From positions 10,360,121 through 10,424,120 of the forward strand of contig NC_084817.1 in assembly GCF_963583255.1 (NCBI RefSeq): a DNA stretch of 64,000 nucleotides, read 5' to 3'. The notes below the pieces were generated by a model that did no database searches, was not told where the DNA came from, and saw only the letters and a program-made list of their open reading frames with translations. Position numbers and translations under genes: made by a program. The stretch is from Pyrus communis. Its lineage: Eukaryota; Streptophyta; Magnoliopsida; Rosales; Rosaceae. Below, in pieces: positions 55,990 to 64,000 of the stretch. Position 1 is the first letter of the stretch; each line of letters opens with the position of its first letter.

Positions 55990-57710
55990 ATTTCGACCTT
56001 GCCTATATTTTACTTGGGAATTAACAAAAAAAAAAAAAAAAAAAAAAGGGATCTGAGGCGATTACTTTTTCAATGTAACTATAGTATGTGGTCACGTGAT
56101 GGCAAAAGGGGGATTGAGATTATCACGTGACGATTGAATTTTCAATATGATTGGAATCACAATTATATAATCCACTATTGTATCAACACGTACAGTTATT
56201 TATTAATATTATATTTATGTCATTGAAATGTCTGTTGTGCCGTTTTGTTATATTACAAAATAAATATATTAGTAATACCATGTTGCAGTGTGAGAAACAT
56301 ATCCAAAAACTTCTCATCAATGATTTTCTAGTACGTATCAATCTGTTGGTGCTTACAATCATTCAATACACCAGAATTCTTGATCATTGAATTCTAATTT
56401 ATTAAATCATTCACCACACATCTAATTATGCTTCAACGTGTGTCATATACCAAAGCATAATAAAATTCACATCATGTGATGTGACCATGCTTGGGAGCAG
56501 CTCTAGCTCTTCTCAAATGCTAACAGGTCAAGGTAGTTTGTATTTTGCAACATATCTCATGAAACCACATATTGTTTGCTAATAAATCTTACTCTTTTTT
56601 GGGCTGATTTGACATTGTTGAAATCATTTTAAAACAAGTTTTTTTTTTTTTTTTTTTTTTTTAACTCGGGCTAAAACTGTAATTGGCAAGTGAGAAGAAA
56701 AAGTGTTTTTTTTGTCAAAATAATGAGTTTAAAACAGCAGAAGTCACTCTAACTCTAATTCTGAAAAATGTTTTTGTTTTTCAGCACAAAAACCCTAAAC
56801 AAACCCTTGGTCTTTTTTCTTTTTTTTTCCTTTTTCTTTTATTTAAAAAATTCAGTTTCCAAGAAACATTTAACAGCGTGATTGTGATTCATAGTATTTT
56901 AAAACAAGTTGCAGTGTAACAAGTCAACCCAAACACAAGACACGCAACAACATTTGAAAATCTTTGACAAAAACGACAACATTTGAAAGTCATTTTCTTT
57001 GTCCCGACTCTGCCTCCTCGCTCCCACAAACTCACGAGACTCGGAAAGCACAAGAAACCATTCTGTTTTCTCAGCCAAAAATCCAGCATTTCTGATCAGA
57101 TTTGCAATTTCAGGTCAGTTTTCTCATCTAGGTTTTCCTCAGAATTCAATTTTCTCATCTGGATCGCATGCAATGATTTGAATCAATTCGTTTTTAGCTT
57201 GATATTTGGTATAAAAAGTAAAAAATGCTTACTTTTTTATGTGCTTTCTGGTTATTTTGAAGGTATTTTTTAGGTCCTTTGAGTGCTGCAATTGCTGTTT
57301 TCTGTTGTTCTTATCTTTTTTAGGACAACTAATGGAAATCCTCGGTTATCTAGTCTTTTTAGAGGCCGAGAAGACTCATAGAAGTATTTCAGTCTCTCAT
57401 GACCACAATTAAGCAGACTCACCAACTTAGAGTCTTGAACCTAAAATCTCTCTGTTTTTCGTATTTCGAGACCTGGAATCCGCGCTGTTACCAAATCCAG
57501 AGAAACTCTAATTCCTGAAACCCCCCCAAACATACCAGAATTTCCCTAGAAAATCCAGTCCCTAGATTCTTTGATTCCTCTGCACAAAATCGCGTTCTGT
57601 AACCCGAAATGCTGTTCAAATTCGGTTTTGAGGAAAGAGGATTCACACTTCATTAATGCTACTGTTCTATTGAGATCAGGGATGACATCTCTCTTCGAAT
57701 TTTCGGAAAA
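55990..57710. other. Intergenic DNA; 5' flank of the KCS pseudogene
   Basis: Homopolymer runs at 56027-56047 (A) and 56640-56662 (T). 56990-57700 may be the former leader or promoter of the KCS sequence. No gene is supported. Confidence 0.4.
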
Positions 57711-59355
57711 ATGTCACCTTCCAATCTAAAGACACCTTCAATCCCTTCATCATCGGTGTCCTCGGCCTCATTGAAGCTCCCCGATTTCAAACAATTTGTG
57801 AAACTGAAGTACGTAAAGCTCGGATACCATTACCTTATCACCCATGGAATGTACCTGTTTTTATCCCCTCCTTTTGTTCTTACTGTGGCACAACTGTGTA
57901 CATTCTCACTCCAAGACCTCCATGACCTTTGGGATCAGTTCAGGTTCAATCTCATATCCGTTGCTCGGCTCCTTTGGTCTTCTTATTGACCCTTTATTTC
58001 CTTACTCGTCCACAGCCTGTTTACCTTGTTGATTTCTCGTGCTATAAGCCGGAGGATGCGCGAAAGGTCACAAGGCGGGTCCTCATGAACTCTTCCCATT
58101 CAATAGGAACATTCACTGAGGAAAACTTCGTGCTTCAACACAAAATTCTTGAGAGGTCGGGTCTTGGGGACTCGACCTACCTCCCTGAAGCTGTTGTACA
58201 GGTGCCTCCCGATCCGTGTATGGCAGAGGCGAGAAAAGAAGCTGCGATGGTAATGTTTGGTATTTGAAAAAACTTGCATTAAATTGAAGGACATTGGTAT
58301 TTTGGTTGTGAATTGTAGCTTGTTCAATCCAACACTGTCGTTGTCAGCTATGGTTATCAATCGTTACAGGCTGCGAGGGAATATTATTAGTTATAACCTT
58401 GGCGGGATGGGATGTAGTGCCGGTTTGATCTCCATTGATCTTGCTAAAGATCTTCTTCGAGTCCACCCGAATACCTATGCTTTGGTCATTAGCATGGAAA
58501 ACATCACATTGAATTGGTATTTCGGGAATGATAGATCGATGCTTGTCTCAAACTGCTTGTTTAGAATGGGAGGAGCTGCAATTTTGCTTTCAATCAAATG
58601 GTCAGACAGACGTCGATCCAAGTATCAGTTGGTGCACACTGTTCGAACCCACAAAGGTTCGGATGACAAGTGCTTCTCTTTTGTTACCCAACAAGAGGAT
58701 TTTGCCGGGAAAGTTGGAGTTTCTTTGTCAGAGGATCTTATGGCGGTTGCTGGGGACGCTTTGAAGACCAACATCACTACCTTGGGTCCTCTCGTGTTAC
58801 CTATGTCCGAACAGTTGCTCTTCTTGCTGGGAGAAAACTTTTGAAGATGAAGGTCATGCCTTACATCCCGGATTTCAAGTTGGCTTTTGAGCATTTCTGC
58901 ATTCATGCAGGAGGAAGAGCTGTGCTAGATGAATTGGAGAAAAACTTGCAGCTTTCGGACCGTCACATAGAGCCTTCTAGAATGACACTTTACAGATTTG
59001 GCAACACTTCAAGCAGCTCTCTTTGGTATGAACTTGCTTATACAGAAGCCAAGGGAAAGATGAAGAAGGGAGACAGAACTGGCAGATAGCGTTCGGGTCC
59101 AGCTTCAAGTGCAACAGTGCAGTTTGGAAGGCTTTGAGAACTGTGAATCCAGTAAAGGAGAAGAGTCCATGGGTGGATGAGATCCACCAGTTCCCGGTGG
59201 ATGTTTCTAAGGTCTCTGTTCTATCTGATCCCCGTCGACTTTTCCCTGTTCATCATGTTTTCTCAAGTGTGGTGGTTGTAGTGAAGCGTTTGGCTTTAGT
59301 TTATGAGGTAGATGCTGTTAGTGGTGATTTACAGTGGGATTATGTCTTTAATTAA
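57711..59355 (+). pseudogene. 3-ketoacyl-CoA synthase (CER6/KCS-type) pseudogene
   Basis: An intronless KCS sequence broken by at least four frameshifts. From ATG 57711: SASLKLPDFKQFVKLKYVKLGYHYLITHG, two membrane segments, frameshift near 57960; VYLVDFSCYKPEDARK, frameshift/deletion near 58260; NCSLFNPT and [19 protein letters not shown] with the catalytic Cys, [17 protein letters not shown]; frameshift near 58830; [17 protein letters not shown] with the active His, [16 protein letters not shown] with the active Asn; frameshift near 59085; AVWKALRTVNP to the end. KCS condenses malonyl-CoA with acyl-CoA in the ER to build very-long-chain wax precursors. All triad residues survive, but not in one frame, so it is not functional. 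Confidence 0.9.
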
Positions 59356-59688
59356 TCGGCTGGTTTCTTTTATGCTGTTTTTATTCTGTTGGTGATCCAA
59401 TTTAACTGGGATTAATATCCAATTTAGTTTAAACATATTCCTAGTATCAACTTTCAGTTGGTGTTCTTGGCATCCTGCCTACATATTTCGGATACCTGTT
59501 TTTGGTCGGATCCCTGCGATAAAATGTCCGCACACCCCTTTTCTCCGCATGCACATCATTTCCCTTAATTTAAACAAACTCTTGTCAAGATTTGTCTCCC
59601 ATACTTCGGATACCTGTTTTTAGAAATGCACTTCCGGTTATAATCGGCCACGATCTGGTCGATATTGAGAGAGAGAGAGAGAGAGAGA
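59356..59688. other. Intergenic DNA with short (GA)n run
   Basis: No gene. GATACCTGTTTTT and TTCGGATACCTG words repeat at 59490 and 59606. (GA)n at 59667-59688. Confidence 0.45.
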
Positions 59689-59822
59689 TTAGAAACAATT
59701 TCCACTACATAAGAAAAGAATTGAAAAAATATATTCTTTGATTGTTCCAAATAGAACAGCATGCCACCCAACGCACAAAGGACAGTATTGAAGAACAAAA
59801 TATACCTCGAATTGTACAGAGG

Positions 59823-59854
<32 letters not shown>

Positions 59855-60210
59855 TCTTTCTTTTTTTCCGGCAGGAGTTGACAAGAGAGCGAACCCACAA
59901 GGATACTAGTCCTTGTGGACTTGGACTTGTTGATGAGAGACTTGTGAATATGAGGGATCACGCCGCCACCGGCTATTGTACCTTTGATCAGGGTGTCGAG
60001 TTCTTCGTCACCACGAATTACAAGCTGCAAGTGCCTGGGTGTGATGCGCTTCACCTTTAAATCTTTGCTTGCATTGCCTGCTAGCTCCAACACTTCAGCC
60101 GTAAGATACTCTAAGATAGCGGCAGAGTACACGGCAGCTGTTGCGCCAACTCTTCCACTGGCTTGAACCCTTGTCTTCAAAAGACGGTGAATTCGACCAA
60201 CTGGGAACTG
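59689..60210 (-). pseudogene. Histone H2A.Z fragment (exon-2 part) with A-rich tail
   Basis: On the minus strand, from 60207: [16 protein letters not shown]-like [75 protein letters not shown] (to 59926). This is the nearly complete histone-fold core of H2A.Z (variant signature [20 protein letters not shown]). The N-terminal 35 or so residues are missing: the match starts exactly at CTGCAG/TTCCC, a known exon border in plant H2A.Z genes. After SLINK the sequence diverges and reaches an A-run of about 27 bases (59829-59856, T on the plus strand). It is a gene fragment or partial retrocopy. Confidence 0.7.
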
Positions 60211-61130
60211 CAGGAATGTTCATTCATGTACGAGAAACAGGAACCCAATGGGTATATTATACCAATTACCAAGAACAGGAACCCAATGGGTATATTATAC
60301 CAATTACCAAGAAACCAAATACAATCCATTGTTAACTTGAACACTTTAAGAAGTACAAAAATCTTCAACACATGGGCAAAAGTCCATGATATACTCACGC
60401 CTGGAACAACTTCACGAGCCTGTACTTGAAACCCAATTTATCATCTAAAGCAAATATATACAGCACCTCACCCAGGTCAATGACACATCTGATCATTTAG
60501 TAGTCATTATTAAACGAAATAATGCAAACTACCATTTAACGTTGGAGAACAAGAAGAAAGAACGGCCATCTCAACTGACTATTTACACATGGACCAGAAC
60601 CTTGGAAAAGGAAAATAGGACACAGAAACATACACCTAAAGCTTTTGTCAACCATGGTCTGAAACCATATATTACCACGCTAGCAACCTCAGCAATTAAA
60701 GTTTCCTTTTGAAACATTATTCGGCCTACAAAATGTGTCCCATCTCAACGAAATAAGATTGAATTGTTTGCAAACACAATTTCTGTGATCGTCCTTTGAC
60801 AGAATTATTTAGGCAAGCCTTGAAAGGCACCTTCCATGTAGGTAGTCACAATTATCAGGTTATGTTCAATTGGGGTATTCTGCCAGTAGCCCTGCCTGCT
60901 TTCTTGCCTCACCAACATATTACGGCTTCGAAACAAATTACAGGAAAGTAGGAAACGACACAATGGACCAATGTTCCAATCGTAGAGATCAACATAACGA
61001 ATAAATAATTAACATAGAGACAGCCGCATATCGGATCCTGAATTTGTATCTTTCGGCCATTTATGTGAACAAGTCTTCTATCGATTCCCCCTATATCCAT
61101 CCAGCACAACCTCCACACTGCTAATTAGAG
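60211..61130. other. Intergenic DNA with a 36-bp tandem duplication
   Basis: A 36-bp unit (GGAACCCAATGGGTATATTA...) occurs twice in tandem at about 60239-60312. I looked here on the minus strand for the missing first exon of H2A.Z and did not find it. No other gene is supported. Confidence 0.5.
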
Positions 61131-61304
61131 TTTGTCTTTGGGGCTTAATTTTCTGATATCATTCTTCTCACCAAGGAGGAAAATATATAATGTACAAGAG
61201 TGATTTACAAGGAAAGAAAGAAACATCAAATAACCTAATTATAATCTGATTATAAGGACTCAAATAGGTAACTAAACTAATTACAAAAGGTCAACTGTCC
61301 AACA
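61131..61304 (-). mobile_element. Short LTR of the minus-strand copia element
   Basis: On the minus strand the LTR begins TGTTGGACAGTTGACC at 61304, right after the purine tract (CAACTTGAGGGGGAG reversed, 61305-61320). Its 3' limit near 61150 (GAATGATATCA) is approximate. The other LTR lies beyond the right edge. Confidence 0.5.
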
Positions 61305-61311
61305 CTCCCCC

Positions 61312-64000
61312 TCAAGTTGGTGCATAAATGTCATTCATGCCCAACTTGACAAGAGAGTTGTAGAATGCTTGACTTGCAACAGCTTTAGTTAAGATATCCG
61401 CCAATTGATCCTCTGACTTTACGAACGACAATGGAATAATATTCCTATCCAACTTCTCCTTAATGAAGTGTCTGTCAACTTCCATGTGTTTTGTGTGATC
61501 ATGTTGAATTGGGTTGTGTGAGATATCGATAGCTGCTTTATTATCACAAAATAAATCTGAGGCTGAATTGGAAGGATACCCGAGTTCACCAAGTAACCTC
61601 CGAAGCCATAATAGTTCACATACTCCCTTTGCCATACCCCTGTATTCCGCCTCTGCACTTGATAAAGTAACCACTTTTTGTTTCTTACTCTGCTAAGTCA
61701 CTAAGTTTCCTCCCACAAATGTAAAGTAACCAGGTGTGGACCAACGATCAGTAACATTGCCTGCCCAATCTGCATCGGTGTAACCCTCTATTCAGCAATG
61801 ATCATTCTTGGGAAACATGATGCCTCTACCCGGTGAGGACATCATGTATCGTAGGATGCGTTCAACTGTACCCATATGTGCCTCACTCGGAGAACGCATA
61901 AATTGACTAACAACACTTACAGCGTATGCAATATCAGGCCTGGTGTGAGATAAATAAATTAACCTCCCAACTAATCTTTGATAACGATCTCTGCTAGTGA
62001 ACTATTATGGCTTTGAGATAGCTATAAGTTTAGAACATATTTTCTTTGAGACAGAAGTATACCGTGTTTAGATTGAGCTACTTTTATTCCCAAGAAATAT
62101 TTCAACCACCAAGATCTTTCATCTCGAACTCAGTTGTTAGGTAATCTTTGAGCCTTGAGATTTCCTATTTGTCGTCACTCGTAACAATCATATCATCCAC
62201 ATAGATGATAAGTGACGTCAATTTCCCCATTCAACGTTTCAAGAAAAGTGTATGATCGGAATTGCTTTGCCTGAACCCATATTTCCTCATAGCCGTTTGG
62301 AACCTACCAAACCATGCTCGAGGTGATTGTTTCAACCCATACAACGCTTTATTCAACTTGCACACTACTCCAGGTTGTAAAACCGATGCATAATCAGGTG
62401 GAATATCCATATACACTTCTTCTTTAAGATTACCATGTAAAAAAGCATTTTTCACATCAAATTGTTGTAATGGCCAATCTAAGTTGGCCGCCAATGAAAG
62501 CAATACTATTATCGTAGTATTATTTGCTACCGGGGCAAATGTCTATGTATAATCCACACCATACATCTGAGTGTGTATCCCTTGGCCACCAATCGTGCTT
62601 TGTATCATTCAACATACCCATCAGTTTTGTACTTGATGGTGTACACCCATCGACACCCAACTCTCTTCTTTCCTTAGGGAAGTGGAACTAAATCCCATGT
62701 TTGATTTTTCTGGAGTGCAACCATTTCTTCCTCCATTGCCTTGGTCCATCAATCGTCAGATAGTGCCTCCTTTAATGAACTTGGTGTGCTATCATTGGAT
62801 ATTTGTTGTACAAAAGCTCTGCTGGGTTCTAATACTTCTATGATGACACATAGTTGGCGATGGGGTATTTAGAGCCTTTTGTTGTGTCTGGTGAATATCG
62901 ATTGGGTGGCTTTCCCCAGTTGTACCTGAAAGGTAATTGATAATTTGGAACAATGGTATCATCAACAGGGATAGTAGAGCTTACCTCAGGAATATTCTCA
63001 AGAGTATGGTCATCTGGTGGTACTATTGGAGACGAGGGGGAAGTAGCATCAGTAGAAGTCTCAAAGTTAACAAGTGGCAGCACTGTTGCCGTGGGTAAGG
63101 ATGACATTGTTGTGCCTGTCGTTGATTATGAGGGTAGCAATACGACTACTGTTGGCTGGGCTGGCAGCATAGCCGCTATAGGCTCAGCTAGTGGCAACGG
63201 AAGATCAACACTATCATTCATGGTCCAATCCTTCTTGTTATGCCATGTCTCCCCCTGATAAGGAGGATTGGAAGAATCCGAAGGGTAATACATCTCAGAC
63301 TCAGAAAAAGTGACATCCATAGTAACATACATTCGACGGGAAGGAGGGTGGTAACAACAGTACCCTTTCTGATGGAGTTCGTACCCCAAAAAAATACAAC
63401 AGAGAGTACACGGTTCAAGTTTCGTCCGTTGATTTTTATGAAGATGAACAAATGCAACACATCTAAAAACCTGAGGTAGGAGTACCAAAATCGATAGTAG
63501 ATGCATGAAGGTAGCAAGGACTTGTAAGGGAGTAAAAAAATCTAGGACTTTGGATGGCAGACAGTTGATAAGATAAGTGGCAGTCTGAAGAGCAACATCC
63601 CAAGAAGAACAAAGAACAGACGCCTCAATCAAGAGTAAGCAAGCCGTTTCTAAGAGATGACGATTTTTGCGCTCAGCCACCCCATTCTATTGAGGAGTCT
63701 GAGGACAGGTAGTTTCGTGAAGAATTCCGTTATTAGTTAAATAATGGGAAAAATCATTATTAACATATTCACCACCACTATCAAAACGCAAAATCCGTAT
63801 TTTAGTACAAAACTGTGTCTGAACCATGGTGAAGGTCTTAAAAACCGAAAAAACATCACTTTTATGCTTAAGAAGATATAACCATGTCATCTGTGTGCTA
63901 TCATCTATGAAAGTTACAAGCCAAACGAATACCCGATGAAGTAGTAATTGGAGATGGTCCCCAAATATCCGAATGAACAAGACCAAAAGGAATAACACTT
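61312..64000 (-). pseudogene. Copia retrotransposon pol, decayed, continuing off the right edge
   Basis: From right to left on the minus strand: integrase core FIDDSTQMTWLYLLKHKSD and FDSGGEYVNN (63900-63730), a stop (TAG, at QTPQ*NGVAERKNRH, about 63690), LINCLPSKVL and FLGYELHQKGYCCYHP (63680-63330), reverse transcriptase FDVKNAFLHGNLKEEVYMD and LYGLKQSPRAWFGRF (62503-62231), a broken LIYLSHTRPDIAYAV stretch near 61950, and RNase H SSAEAEYRGMAKG, LFCDNKAAIDI, HTKHMEVDRHFIKEK, QLADILTKA (61674-61312). Several frames are interrupted near 61690, 61790 and 62520-62870. It is an inactive class I element. Confidence 0.85.

Noticed and set aside
10499..60210. A wax-biosynthesis cluster (CER26-like BAHD plus KCS)
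   Set aside because: The two are 45 kb apart with unrelated genes between, and the KCS is dead, so co-location is not evidence of a cluster.
1..64000. tRNA, rRNA, CRISPR arrays, plasmid or phage-type features
   Set aside because: None seen by eye. GTTC-type words (for example near 25690) lack a complete tRNA fold, and the window is eukaryotic.

Overview
This is plant nuclear DNA from a dicot. The genes have many short GT-AG introns, the intergenic DNA is AT-rich, and there are nested copia, gypsy, CACTA, Harbinger-like, hAT-like and fold-back elements. The products (V-ATPase c'', NAA50, GH1 beta-glucosidase, a CER2/CER26-like BAHD protein, an EC1/prolamin-like peptide, KCS) and the element types fit a woody rosid. 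A rosaceous fruit tree such as apple or pear is my best guess, from memory of related sequences, not proven here.

Layout. 1-4644: the 3' part of a decayed CACTA element, ending in the terminal motif TGTAGTAGTG. 4700-7940: LTR-like DNA, a truncated hAT-like MITE and a solo LTR between two 310-bp direct repeats. 10499-12176 (-): an intact two-exon BAHD gene. 14214-15656 (+): an intact V-ATPase c'' gene. 16127-19445 (-): an FAD monooxygenase gene broken by a 1.8-kb Harbinger-like insertion in exon 1 and by a nonsense codon. 19900-21586 (+): an intact seven-exon plastid-type protein of unknown function, divergent from the monooxygenase. 22287-23901 (-): intact NAA50. 24364-29530: copia, LINE, LTR and CACTA remnants. 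29697-32930: a tandemly duplicated promoter region leading to a GH1 beta-glucosidase gene (33024-35996, +) with a single in-frame stop. 36460-40510: a decayed copia element. 40515-43745 and 48640-50195: two copies of a duplicated segment carrying a prolamin-like secreted peptide gene, intact in the first and decapitated in the second. Between them lies a copia > LTR > fold-back nest. 51690-53610: a Tat-type gypsy fragment joined to the 3' end of a CCR4-like deadenylase gene. 57711-59355: a frameshifted 3-ketoacyl-CoA synthase pseudogene. 59689-60210 (-): an H2A.Z fragment followed by a poly(A)-like run. 61130-64000 (-): a decayed copia element.

The intact genes are unrelated single-copy housekeeping or specialised genes and form no operon or cluster. 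I found no new multi-gene system. The most informative features are allele-level and structural. First, a nonsense mutation in the beta-glucosidase also creates a GTAAGG splice donor whose use would skip it in frame. Second, the monooxygenase is disrupted by a transposon with a clear target duplication. Third, two segmental duplications serve as internal empty-site controls for later transposon insertions. All reading was by eye. Exon limits come from GT/AG sites plus frame continuity, and no database search was possible.
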